A stretch of 48,307 bases of DNA from Ettlia oleoabundans (Eukaryota > Chlorophyta > Chlorophyceae > Chlamydomonadales): the NCBI GenBank assembly GCA_019693395.1, contig JAAMXP010000471.1:1-48307 (forward strand), given 5' to 3'. Shown piece by piece: positions 21,801 through 33,026 of this stretch. The notes below the pieces were generated by a model, which saw only the letters and a list, made by a program, of their open reading frames with translations, searched no databases and was not told the origin of the DNA. The position numbers and the translations under genes were made by a program. Numbering within the stretch: the stretch's first letter is position 1; every line of letters begins with the position of its first letter.

Positions 21801-23404
21801 AATCATGTCATTAACATGCGTATCTGCCCGTCCGCCTGCAGCGCAACTTTGAGGACGTTGTGGTGGAGAAGAAGGGCTTCAAGTGGTTGAATGAGCGGCC
21901 AGATGCCAAGAGCGAGAACGACGAGAAGTGGGGGTGGATCGGCAGCAAGCCAGGGGACTATGTGGTGCTTGGGGTGGACTCCCGCAGCAGCGGGGATGGT
22001 GCGGGGGATGGCGCCAGCGTGGGTGAGCGACCGGACAGTTGAAAACCCTCTTAGGGGCAGGGGGCAACTGTTGTTACACCAATTGGAACATGCAAACGGG
22101 ACGATTCTGTGGCTGACATGCATTGTGTGCCAAAGCAGTATCACTGCTCCCGTCTGCCGGCTGCCTTGCTCAACTGCACCTCTATGTCGGTACCTCTCAA
22201 CTGTTACTGCAACACCCACATGGAAATGTATGCATGTGAGTCCTTGCTGCTGCTTGCCGTGCCTGCAGAGGATGTGCTGCTACCGGTGCTCAACCACCGG
22301 GCAAGTGAGATTCTGGATTCTTACAACCACCTGCGTGACCCTGTCACTGCCCCGCTCAACGTCACAGCGGTCATGCGAGGCATGCCAGACGCTGGTGAGG
22401 CTTTCAGCGCAGCAGCACAAGATTGTTATGCACTGCCCGAGAAACCTTGGTTGTCGCTGTTTGATGGATGGAAACAGCAGCCCGTTGAGACAAGCGCAAC
22501 ACAGCACATGCGCAAATCACAGCGTGGGCAACTTTTGCCAAAGCACAGACAGTAAAAAAGCGTAAGGGCTTCTTGTTGTATTAAGTGCATGCTGGCCCGC
22601 TATCTACTACAATGGCAGTTCAAAAAAGTACAGTTGCCGCCGCCATCTGATTACTATGCAGAGGCTGAGAGCAAAGACGAGGAAGAAGTGGAGAAGGAGC
22701 AGGACACTAAGAGCCAAATCCTGATCGGCCACCTGGCCAGCTATGAGGTAAGCCAGCTGGCTGCATTCCGCAGAAACATGCAGTCAATTCTTGTGTGTGA
22801 TACCTTTTGGCTGCAGCAGGGTGAAGCATGTGCTACAGCAGGGTCTCCGGGATCATTGAGGTCTTCACATTTACAGCTCAGTTCTATTGCAAGTGCAGCT
22901 GGACAAACACAGCGTCTGTGCCATGTTCACACACGCACGCGCTCGCGCCTTCCCATGTTCTTCGCAGGGCATGGGCAGGGCAGAGGTGGAGTGCATCAGC
23001 GGGTGTGAATGTGAGACAACTGTGTTAGACGGGTGGTGGGAGCGGCATGCCTCGCTTCAGGTCATGCACACAGTCATGGTGGGTAGTCTGTTTGGTGGCA
23101 ATGGGTGGAGAGCCCCCATGATGGATTGTTCACACATTTGAATGTGTTCAGCAGAGATTGGTGCCGTCTTGATTCCTGGCTGGTTGCAGCCCACTTTCCT
23201 GCTTGCGGCTGTTTCTGAGCCTGTCGCTAAGTAGCAGTACTGCTCTGCACCCAGGTGACGGAGCATCCCAAGTGCCGCATTAAGCTGACTGTGTTAGATG
23301 AGAGCAGTGGAAAGGGCGAGGCAGCGGGGCACAAGGTGAAGCTGACGGCGGCACTGGTGCTGGCAGGCACGACGACAGAAGGCCTCAGCAAGCCCGGCAG
23401 GTGA
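18886..23404 (+). CDS. Type II membrane SGNH-hydrolase-like protein with a Cys-containing C-terminal domain
   Basis: Twelve exons (18886-19158, 19397-19621, 20069-20227, 20389-20589, 20813-20920, 21170-21264, 21427-21586, 21842-22022, 22269-22394, 22662-22747, 22968-23078, 23255-23404) sum to 1875 bases, 624 residues. A short basic N-terminus precedes a signal-anchor helix (residues 15-38, LAMLLGVLIGLSLLPMLKSL); a Cys/Asn-rich stalk follows. The SGNH core shows the block I serine in AAVGGSISVGRG, the block III Asn in VEFAMNDG and the block V Asp/His in DISHPYGPTGHR, so catalytic residues look complete. The C-terminal third carries conserved-looking WGWIGSKPGDYVVLGVDS, a SYEGMGRAEVEC segment and CISGCECETTVLDGWWER. 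The likely site is the Golgi or cell surface, and an esterase or deacylase acting on glycans is plausible, but substrate is unknown. A TGTAA at 23699-23703 supports termination at 23404. A further splice into 23741-23829 cannot be fully excluded. Confidence 0.85.
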
Positions 23405-24326
23405 GCTGCATGATTTTTGCCACAACCCTTGAAGCATCTACGATGATCATATAGGCACAGTTGACTATACCCAGTTTCCATTGTAGCATATACAGTAATA
23501 GATTACGCTGGTGCGATCGAGGTTGATGGCTATCTCTCAATGCCGCTGGCATGCAGGCTGTCAACCATTGCACGACGGTAGCCAGACATCCCAACCAGAA
23601 CTCAACCAGGCAGTAGCGAGCACACCCAGGCACGTTGCATGGACTCGCACCCATGCATGCAGTAGTCCAATTATTTTATGCAACATTACCAAAACACTGT
23701 AAGATGCTTCCAGGAGTCCTACACATTCGCAGCTGGTTTGGCAACTGCCACAGCGAGATCAGGAGGAGGGCAGTGCCAGCTCCCAGAGAGCCACACCGGC
23801 ACTACCAACCCACCATCGCGTTGGCCTGAGCAGGCCTGTCACCGTGTGCACCGCAGCAGTCTTGTCGCTTCTTCCAACCACTCCTAGTTGTGAAGCTCTG
23901 GTATGATCTTCCTGGTGTGCCTGCCAATGCACCTTCGCACACCTCATGGGCCCCACTGAGACTCCAAGGGAAATAGGTGTTGTACATGGAATTGCCCTGC
24001 TTGCAGCGGGCACTAACAGGGGTGTTTGGAAATCAATGTGCTAGTGTTCTCGACTTGTGTGGAAGCTCGTCCCATTTCAGGCCCGTTGAATGGACTGATG
24101 AAAACGAGATGACCAACAATGAGCTGCGGATCAGCGAGTGACTGGGGGTGTTGCACAGCAGGCAGGTCATGCCGTCAAAAAGTGCGCAAGGCAGCTTCGC
24201 TGACACTTCCGGCGGATTGCAAGCGTCTTCCATGCAACTCCCGCGCATTATACATCGTTTCCTGCTCACCAAGTACCGCAGTAGATCTGTGTGTCGAGTC
24301 TGCAAGGACCAAACCCCTCTCACGGA
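23405..24326. other. Intergenic: SGNH gene 3' UTR and promoter of the Cys-rich gene
   Basis: TGTAA at 23699-23703 is the candidate polyadenylation signal. Nothing else with coding character or repeats was recognised in these 922 bases. Confidence 0.5.
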
Positions 24327-27300
24327 ATGGGCAAGCTCGCGTGCGGGCTCGTTTGCTGCCTGGCGCTGCTCTCCAGGTGAGCTGCCGCGGCCGAAACTCT
24401 CCGAAAGGTTGCAACCCGCGGCCGGAGCGCAGGCACACACTCCTCGCCCCCCCTCCCGTTGGGTGCGTGCAGGCTGAGCAGCGCGCAACAAGGCGGCGGC
24501 GTCGATGGTGAGCCAGGTGAGCTTGCTCTTGACGGCGGCCTTCCCGCACCTCCGTGCGCTAACGTCCCTGTGCAACCCCTGGCCTCCGCCGCCCTCGTGC
24601 CTGCTGGCCGCTCGATCAACTTCCCTGGCGTGTCTGCACTGCTGCAGGCACAATTGACAACCCCTGTGCCTTCACCCTGTGCAAAGAAGGCACCTACTGC
24701 TACGTTAAGGTGGGCTGCACACATAGTCGCCTCTCTGTTGGCATATGGGCCCCAGCGGAATATCACGTTTCCCTCGAGGGACAGGTACGGCGGCAACACC
24801 AACCCCTGTCCACATAACGCTGTCTTTGCCCCATGCAGGATGGAGAGGCTGTTTGCAAGGATGACCCATGCATTGCCACCACGTGCGAGGAGGGAAGCTT
24901 CTGCTCAGTGGACGAGGTGCGACAATTGCATAAGCACCCAGCACGCGGGGGATGTCAAACTCGTGCAGATGGCATAGTGCTCGTGCCCCCAACGCCGCCT
25001 TATGTCTGCTCACCGGCCTTAGGGTGCAGCGACCGACCTTTTGCACCAGTTTTGAAAATCGGCGATCCTGCAGGCTGGCGAGCCCCAGTGCATCAAAGAC
25101 CCCTGCGCTGCGGCCAACTGCGATGATGAATCGTACTGCGTCATAGGCGAGGTACGGGGGGTGGCACAGGCTCTGCAGTCGTACGGGTGGTGGTGGGGCC
25201 AATATGAATGGTTGTAGAACTGTAGATGGTCACACCTGTTCACTACATGCATCCAGCAAACCGTTGGGAATGATACCGCCTCATCACCTTCAAGCACCTT
25301 CAAGCCTTGCCTGCTCCACGTGCCTCACACCACACAGCTTCTCAGCCATAGTCTCGCCTGCCAACGCTGTGCAGAACGGCGAGGCTGAGTGCTTGAAACC
25401 CGAAGAAAACCCGTGCAACCTTGTGGACTGCATGCCTGGTACCATCTGTGTGCCCCAGGTGTGTGCGATGCCCACTCTGGGAAGGTGGCTGGGGTGGGTC
25501 GTTGTGCACTGCATGCACTGTCGCGTGCTGCCACTGCTGCTGTGCACGCTGCTCTTCGTTGCCCCCAGGGCGCTCGCCATGATTTACCAATAGCTGTATT
25601 GATGCCAGTGTCAATATACCAGAAGAGCACGCCCACCCATTTCTTCGCTCTGCAACCGTTCTTCAAGTACTGCAGGATGGCGAGGGCCTGTGCATCACCT
25701 CGTGTGCCACCATCAAGTGCGCTGAGGACCAGATGTGCATCATTAACGACGTGAGGAAGCACTGCGGCTATTCCTTGCGGTCGGGGGCAGGAGAGGCGGT
25801 TGCTTTATTGACATTCGCAGCTGGTGCTGGCTGATGCTGACTGGCAGCTCACTGCCTGCCTGTAGCGGCTGCGCAGCCCCCCCCACAGCAATTCAGCAGT
25901 TGGTCGTGTAATTTGTCGCAAGCTGCACCTGTGCCCTGCTGTAACTAGCTGGGCCTGTTTGTTTTCTGATTGCAGGCCAACAACCCTGAATGTGTGGAAG
26001 GGGAGATGCACACCATGACCTGCGACCTCGAGTGCTCTGAGGGGCTGGTCTGCATGGTAGAGGTAAGAGCGGTCGCCTCCCTCAAGGCACTCAGCGCCAA
26101 CGGCACAAGAGGCTCAGCCACTAAAAGCAAATTCTTGCTCATTGAATGCAACCTCGCCATGCTGGAGCTAGGGAGGTCAACCTGCAATGTGACACTTGGT
26201 TCTTAGCCGCGGTCATCATCTGCCTGCCGGGCATCATCTCGACCTAGGTGATATTGCACTCATAATCAGTAAGTTAATTCTTTGACCTGCAATTTGTGTA
26301 GGACGATGAGCCGAAGTGCGTGGAACCACCCTATGACCCCTGCATCGCCACAACCTGCCCTGAGAACCATGCCTGCTACACAGATGAGGTGAGGCAGGGG
26401 CGAGCTGCCTTGCGTAAGCCCGCTGGCAAAGCGACCTGGAGTCCCCCTCTCGCTGCCCTGCTGGCCTTCCCAACATGGCGCCATCCCAAGGAACAACATG
26501 CTGCTGCTCCTTTGCCAAGTGCTGTTGGACCTGGCGCACTTGCCATGCTCCCATTCCCAGACCAATGCTTCTGCCAGTCTACTGGCCGATGTGTTGCCCC
26601 GTGCTATGTTGCCGCCCAACTGCTGCAGAACGGTCAGCCTGTGTGTATGGACGTACAGACCATTTTTGAGCCTGTTCAAGGCGAAGCGGGCCCCAACAAG
26701 GACGACAGCAAGGCCTGCAAACTGCCCTGCAAGAAGGGGTATGCATGCAAAATCAAGGTGAGCAGAGGTACTGCCGTGCCTCGCATGAGTACTGCCTGCA
26801 CTATTGCTGGTGCTGCAGGGCACCTTCTCTTGCTCCGGTGCTGCCAGTGCTGACTGCAATTCATGTCTGTGCTGGTAACACCAACCCCCTGGCACTTTGC
26901 TGGCGGTTGCTGCAGGATGGCAAGCGTAGGTGTGTGAAGAAGCCAATGTACAACCCCTGCGCTGCTACCACCTGCCCCGTCGGCTTCCTCTGTGTGCCCA
27001 AGGTGAGGTGTGCATGCATGTGCGTGTTTTACATCTGCCTAACCGCAACGGAACTTGCGGAAGGTTGTCGGCTCACCCTTGGTGTACATGGCCAGCTGGC
27101 AAGGATAAGCAACTGCATTGCGCCTAACGACTCACACTCTATTAGTCTCCTGGCTGGATAAATTGAAGCTATAACTGCACCCATGCGTCGTTCAAATGTT
27201 CAGCCCAGCAGCCACAATGCTCTCGCTGCGCCGCTATGCATGCTGAGACCACCATCCAGTCTGGTTGCGCAGGGTCGTCAGGGCAATTGCATCAGTGCTT

Positions 27301-27897
27301 GCTCCACAGTCAAGTGCCGCTCTGGCAAGTGTGTGCTGAGCAAGGTGAGAACAGCAAACATTCTCAATACTGCCTGCAAACTTGCAAACTTGGCTAATGC
27401 AGCTGCCTGCTCGCTTGCCTACCTTGGCCATGCTTGCTTTTGCTATAGAGCTGCACTTGACTTGCACACCATGCTGGTGCCAACCGAGGGGTCTGTGCGG
27501 TGCTGTTGTTCATGGTGCAGCAGGGACAGCCCAAGTGTGTGGCTAAGAAGCCTCCTATGACTTGCGCTGGCATGAAGTGCAAGAAGGGCACTCGCTGCAT
27601 GGTCAAGGTGTGCAATGCGGTGCAGTGCTGTGCTGTGCTATGCAGTGATGTGCAGCCTGGAGGTTACTTGGCAGCTGGGCATTCAATGGGCGGCCTGCAT
27701 GCTATCCTTGCAACCCATGCATGCAAATTTGCGGGTGGTTTAATGTGCACGTATGGCACCTGGCTTGAGTGCAGGACAAGAAGGCTCGGTGCGTCAACAA
27801 CTGTATGGGAGTGAAGTGCCGCCGGGGCAAGAGGTGCATCGTGAGCAAGAACGGAAAGGCTGTGTGTGTGAAACCAAAGCCCCGCCTGATGATGTGA
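24327..27897 (+). CDS. Secreted cysteine-rich protein of 12 tandem modules, one module per exon
   Basis: Fourteen exons (24327-24376, 24473-24507, 24648-24709, 24839-24916, 25074-25151, 25375-25458, 25676-25750, 25976-26062, 26302-26388, 26629-26757, 26916-27002, 27273-27344, 27521-27607, 27775-27897) sum to 1134 bases, 377 residues. Exon 1 is a signal peptide (MGKLACGLVCCLALLS). From exon 3 on, each exon carries one module of pattern C-x(3-4)-C-x5-C, preceded by (D/N)G-x-x-x-C at the exon start, for example DPCIATTCEEGSFC and TCAGMKCKKGTRC. Every intron after exon 3 is phase 0, so modules can be gained or lost without frame change. Early modules are acidic; later ones are strongly basic, ending in a Lys/Arg-rich tail. 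The spacing recalls follistatin/FOLN-like or other small disulfide modules, but I cannot assign a family. An extracellular matrix, wall or defence role is possible. No toxin assignment is supported. Confidence 0.88.
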
Positions 27898-28539
27898 AAG
27901 CGGGAAGGAAGGGCCCCCCTTCCCGGCGGCATCGACAGCGGTGCACGTGATTGCCCAGCTGAGTAGGCGGCTCAGCATGAAGACCAGGGACCACCAAACA
28001 ACGTGCTGTTATGCACAAATGTTGCCTGCTTGCCTTTATTTTGTCATGGAAATGTCAGCATGCCGCTGTGTGGTCTTCCAGAGATGCTGCAAGCTCGCAA
28101 CTTCTACCTTGTTGTTCCTTACTGTCTGGTCTTACCAGACTGCACTACATCCAACACAACAACTTACCAATGTAGGCTACCATTGCCCAGTTGTTACCAT
28201 CACTACACCTGCCCCTTTTCTATTTATCTTCATAACGTGATCCACCTGTTGGTAATTAGTTTTGCTATTTTACCTCGCGTAATACAAAGTACAGTGATTG
28301 ATTGGCATAGCCAGCGTGCTTGCCTAAGGAGGAATGCGCGCCTGAGACATGCATTGATTCAAAACAGTAGCACTTATGCAATTGTGCCAGGTTTGCAGCT
28401 GCAAGACAGTGTTGGCATCAGTAGTGGAACAAGTTGAAAGTTAACTGACAGAGAGGCTTTGAAGGGAACGCGCTCTGTATGTGGCTGAACCTTCCCCTTG
28501 ATGCCGCAGCAGCATGCTGGGTGTGTGTGTCTGGCCAGC
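27898..28539. other. Convergent 3' region between the Cys-rich gene and TRIP13/PCH2
   Basis: Two genes end toward each other here, so the 642 bases should hold both 3' UTRs. No TGTAA is obvious on either strand. Sequence is locally AT-richer (28180-28290). No gene seen. Confidence 0.5.
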
Positions 28540-31500
28540 TCAGGCGGTTTCTCCCAGGGTGGCCCTGTCAGCCCGCTCCCGCTCCACCGCAGTCATCAGA
28601 GCATTCACGTATTGCAGGCAGCTGCAGCGGCCACCTGGAAAATCCTGAGCAGCATGCGCCAGGAAGGGCAGCTTGCGCAGTGTGCGCCCGCTGAACCCCT
28701 CGGCCGCTCGTGCAACCTCAAGCAAGCAGCGGCTGCAGGCCATGNNNNNNNNNNNNNNNNNNNNNNCAAGCTGCAACGTTAAAACAGCCCACATATAACT
28801 ACACTGTGATGCCCAGCTCCATGGCTCATGCCTCCGCCCCCTGGCCTCACAAATCTGCATGCCGCGTCCGGCGATGCCTGCCACTTTTCATCACTACCCC
28901 GTTGCAGCACCAGCATGTAGCGCCAGGTCCCTCCCCAAACAGAGCGAAACAGCGATTCTCTCACCTCAGGTGCCTGCTCACAGGCTGCTCCTGCTCCTCG
29001 TCCATGCTGCAGCAGCTGCCGCCCTCCGTTGCGACAGTACCATTGGCTGCAGCGGGCGCAGCGGGTGCGGCGCCGTCTTCCGGCAGCTCTGGTTCGCAGC
29101 AGGTGTCTGTAAAAGGCGCCAGCGGTGTGGAGTCAGAGATGATGGCGGCATGCTGCAGCTCCGCTATGCAGGTGCGCAGAATCTCGTACCTGCATGAACC
29201 GCTCGGGGCACACAGGAGCTGTGATAATGAATATCACAGCGAGGCGGTGGACTGCAGGCTGGGAGAGTTGTGGCAAAAATGGGAGAGGTGGAGTAAACGA
29301 CAGGTATGGCGCCACTCACCTGTCCACCAGGCCACCTGCCCACATCTTCCTGTCCTGACCTCATCGCTGCTCCGGTCACAACTTGAGAGGCAGCCTGACC
29401 AGCATCACCCCCCCCCCCCAGAACCCCAATGAGACCACCATACACTGCAGGCGCCGCTGCCCACCTGGCCTGCAGGTTGGGGTTGCCTATGTAGGCCTTG
29501 ATGTCGGCTCGGTCAACAAAGGCAAGATCAATTGCCTGCATTCCGACAATGACTGAATCGACTAGTAGTATTTACAACCAGTCTCAGGTGCAGAGAGGGA
29601 CACACCACCAACATTGGTACTGTATCGCCATATCCACATTCACCATGACCACTGTGTGGAATTCCAACCATGCTCATAATCCCACAGAACACTACTAATG
29701 CCCCTATACAACACAGATTTATTGCTATATGAGAGCACTGGAATCACATCAGCCCAGGCTCCTGAGCCACCCCTGCACTCCCTCACCTCTGTGATGTTGC
29801 TGGTTGTGAGCACCATGGCGTTTGGGGCAGCTCTCAGCTGGTCTAGGCGTGTGAGCAGAGCATTGACGGCGCGAATAGCATCAGCGGGCTCAGAGCCACT
29901 CACAGCTGCCTTCCTGCGGCAATGAAGGATGCAGAGGGAACAAAGGCAGCATGAGCCAGCGGGTTGAATCGCATAAGGGGAATGGAAGACGGCAAACATA
30001 TGTTTGTAGCACTGGATTGAAAAGGCAAACTGCACATAGCCGGGTCAACTCCTGTGGCTGGGCGCTTTCAGGCAGCAGGGCTGGGGTGGGTGGCCGTGAG
30101 AAGCCCTTGGACGGCCGCTGTGCCTGCCCACCTGGCCGCCGTCAGGCTTTCCACCTCATCTATCAGCACAAACACCAGCGTGTCCTCCTCATCCACCACC
30201 TCCTGCAGCACAGCAATGCACAGAAGGAACAAAACTTGGACAGACAGCATAGTTCAGCATCGTGCAGCATGGCAGCAAGGACATTGCGCAGCACGATCGC
30301 GCCGCGCGCTAGCAAAGGCACAGCTGGCATGAGGGAGGTTTGCAGTTACAACGGCATGGTTGTTGCACAGCTGTGCAGGCGAATTGCCGCAGGTTGGAAG
30401 GGGGGGGTTACTCCAGCAACCATCCCATCATAGCATAACCCAATGCATGCAGACATGCTAGCTGAGCTGCACCTGAATCTTCGCAAACAGGCGGGACACC
30501 AGCTTGCCGCTCTCGCTGAACCATTTGCTGAACAGGCTGTGTGCATTGACCTCAATCAGCACACCCTGGGTGTACCTGCACGCACAATATGGCGCAGAGC
30601 ATGCCACGGCATGGCACAGCATGGGTTAGTAAAGGTGTTGGTGAACCTCAGGTCAGCAAGGTAGCGGCAGGTAGCCATACCATGCAGAGCACAATCAGGC
30701 TGGCTGCTGCCACTGCAACACACCAGTGCCCTGTTGATTCCGCAGGGCTGCATTCAAGAGCTGGCAGCACCACTAGCAAACCCCCGTTTCGACAGCCCGC
30801 TTCTCACCTGTCGCTGAGACGGATGGTCAGCTTCTGCGCCAGCGCCTGGCACAGGCTGGTCTTGCCAGTGCCCGGGGGCCCATGCAGCAGCACCACTCGA
30901 TTCCAGCTGATGAGCCGTGGATCGACTCGGCTGTCGGCAAACAGCAGTGCTGACGTGGCATAACGCAGCAAGCGCTGCTTGATTTCCACCTCGTAATACA
31001 GGGCCTCCCAGAGGCCGTGAAATTCTGCCGAAGGAAGTGCCCACTCTCGATAGGATGGCGTAGCATCTTCCCCCTCATCGTCGTCAGCTGGACCCTCAGC
31101 ATCCAGTTGAAACACCAACACCTGCGCGAAGAGACAGGCAGGCAGGGACACAGTCAAGCTGGCAGGGTGGCAGGCACAATGGGGACCAGGCAGGTAGATG
31201 AGCAGGCACGTGGTCAAAAGTTTGGTGGGTGCACATGATGCCCTGGCAGAAAAGATCGTAGTGGTGCTTGAAAAAGGCACAGAAGTTCGCAAGAGATATT
31301 TAATAACCATGGAGCAAGTTGCTTGGCTGTTGCTGCACCCAGTAGCCTGCCTGCACACACCCCAACGACACCCACCAGCGCAGCGCCGCACAGCCTTCTT
31401 GCCCCATACTAAGAGCGTTGGCACTCACATTCCAAGCCACATCCCATTGCAGCAGCAGCTTATTGGGTGGCAGTTTGTCCCCCAAGTCGACCACTCGCAT

Positions 31501-31710
31501 TGACTGCACGTGCGCATCCAGCACTGGGTGCTGGCCAGCAGGCGGCGCCAGCGCTGCCTCGGCATATCGTATGGAAGAGAGGGTGGAGAGGTAGGATAGC
31601 GCTGCAGCTTTGACTGCCGCCAGGTCAGCCTGGCTCTCAGCCCGCAGGCAAACTTCCACAGTAAGCAGAACCTTATCCTCGCCAGCCTGCGCTGTCACCG
31701 TGCCGTTCAT
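28540..31710 (-). CDS. PCH2: TRIP13/PCH2 AAA+ ATPase (HORMA-domain remodeller)
   Basis: Eight exons in coding order (31710-31429, 31121-30808, 30575-30473, 30202-30132, 29913-29787, 29535-29465, 29189-28965, 28732-28540) sum to 1386 bases, 461 residues, against about 430 for animal TRIP13. Residues 1-170 form the substrate-recognition N-domain. The ATPase core has Walker A GPPGTGKT (175-182), Walker B VFVLIDE (244-249), sensor 1 Asn in LTTSNITE (296) and the arginine finger in [12 protein letters not shown] (R308). The lid shows [18 protein letters not shown]. All are closely like TRIP13. TRIP13/PCH2 opens the HORMA proteins MAD2 and HOP1/HORMAD, serving the spindle checkpoint and meiotic axis remodelling. 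The extra length is an Ala/Glu/Cys low-complexity insertion in the lid region encoded by 28965-29130. The N gap lies in the last intron and does not break the gene. Confidence 0.95.
28745..28766. other. Assembly gap (22 N)
   Basis: Twenty-two consecutive N fall in the last intron of the TRIP13/PCH2 gene, 12 bases on the intron side of the exon 8 acceptor. True length is unknown; coding sequence appears intact on both sides. Confidence 0.98.
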
Positions 31711-32232
31711 GCTGCCTGCTGGACAGGGATGCTGCGGTGCGGGACGCCTGTCGCTAGCTGCAGCGCCGCTCGCCCAGCCACTGACCGCAAGGCACTGTTA
31801 GCTCCTACGTGTTAGCTCCTACGTGCTACGGCTGCGACAACTACTGCACAAGTAACTGCCAAATTGATCTAATTTTGCGAGGAATAGGGCAGACGCTTGG
31901 CCATACTTTTGCTTTGCGGACAAAGTGATCTGGGGCGAGTTCTTGGCTGGCAGAAGCACCGCCGAGCTGACTACCACTTCCAGGCGCTTTGAACGTCTGC
32001 AGGCGTGAGAAGCACCGGGTAGTCCATGTGCCGGCCAGCGGCAGTACGCCGAACCTCCATACGTAGCTCTCCTCTCTCGAAGTCGGCGTGGTGTTGTCTA
32101 TCCATCTCTGGCACTCTTCACCTATATTACAAAGCCGACGCACTGCTCTGCGTCACCTTGGTTGTTTGGCCCACGCGGTTCCCTGCACTGAGCAGTCTCT
32201 GACGCCTCAACCCAGTAGCCCAAAGTGTCAAC
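31711..32232. promoter_or_regulatory. Divergent promoter region shared by TRIP13/PCH2 and ORMDL
   Basis: 522 bases separate two outward-facing start codons. The only distinctive element is a perfect 14-bp tandem duplication with an ACGT core at 31797-31824. Confidence 0.6.
31797..31824. repeat. Perfect 14-bp tandem duplication with ACGT core
   Basis: GTTAGCTCCTACGT occurs at 31797-31810 and 31811-31824. Each copy is followed by G, giving TACGTG, an ACGT-type (bZIP-like) motif. It lies about 90 bases upstream of the PCH2 start. Confidence 0.85.
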
Positions 32233-33026
32233 ATGTCCGCCACGGCGCCGGTTGTGACCAGCCCTCGCACGGGTGTGAAACTCCGCTCCGTAGCAACCAA
32301 CAAGAACACCGAGTGGCTAAATCAGAAAGCCGCTTGGAGCTTTTACATCATCCTCGTAGTGCTGTCCTGGCTGGTGCTGGCCTCCTGGACCGATCCTGGC
32401 ATGGCCTGGACCTATGTTCACTTGGGCCACGGCGTCATCACCTACTACCTATTCCACTGGACCAAGGGCTCCCCAATCCAGGATGATCAGGGCATTTACG
32501 ACAAGTGAGTTGGCACGGGCAGAGTGGATGGCTGCAAGTGGCTCATGCTGTCAACGCACGGCAGTCAACCTGCCGGTTGCCGCCATTTCCGCCGCAGTGG
32601 GAGTTGGTGCTTACGATTCTTCCGCTGCCGATGCCAGTATCTGCGCCCTTGGCTACTACGCAATGCTGCCCCAGCATGCCTGCATCAGCATGCATTTGCA
32701 ATTATGCCCTGTGCTTGGAACTTGGCTGCGCACCGAATGGCCAGCAACATGGAGTCCCACATTATGGGCTGCTTCCCGATTACTTCCTGCGTTGTGCCTG
32801 CCCTTGCAGCCTCACTTTCTGGGAGCAAATCGACGATGGCGTGCAGGGCACTGCCACCCGCAAGTTCTTCACAGTGGTGCCGGTTGTGCTGTTCCTGCTG
32901 GCCTCACATGGCACCGACTACCGCCGCCAGCCGCTCGGCCTCAACTTGCTGGTTGTGGTGGTGCTGACGATAGCCAAGATGAGCAGCATGCACAAAGTGC
33001 GCATCTTCGGCATCAACAAGGACTGA
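32233..33026 (+). CDS. ORMDL: ORMDL family ER membrane protein (regulator of serine palmitoyltransferase)
   Basis: Two exons (32233-32504 and 32810-33026) sum to 489 bases, 162 residues, close to the usual 153-160. The intron is phase 2 and yields YDNLTFWEQIDDG across the junction. Family hallmarks are NKNTEWLNQKAAW near the N-terminus, the HLGHGVITYYLFHWTKG segment, LTFWEQIDDGVQGTATRKF, a hydrophobic VVPVVLFLLASH helix and the C-terminal MHKVRIFGINKD. Four short membrane helices are visible. ORM/ORMDL proteins bind and inhibit serine palmitoyltransferase in the ER, the first step of sphingolipid synthesis. The yeast Orm phosphorylated N-terminal extension is absent, as in plants and animals. 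A TGTAA lies at 33726-33730. Confidence 0.97.

Noticed and set aside
26266..26946. 226-residue minus-strand frame
   Set aside because: It crosses several exons and introns of the Cys-rich gene whose plus-strand phases are all consistent.
24327..27897. Cys-rich repeats as a secreted toxin
   Set aside because: Spacing and composition match no toxin family that I recognise; the modular exon layout fits an extracellular structural or binding protein better.
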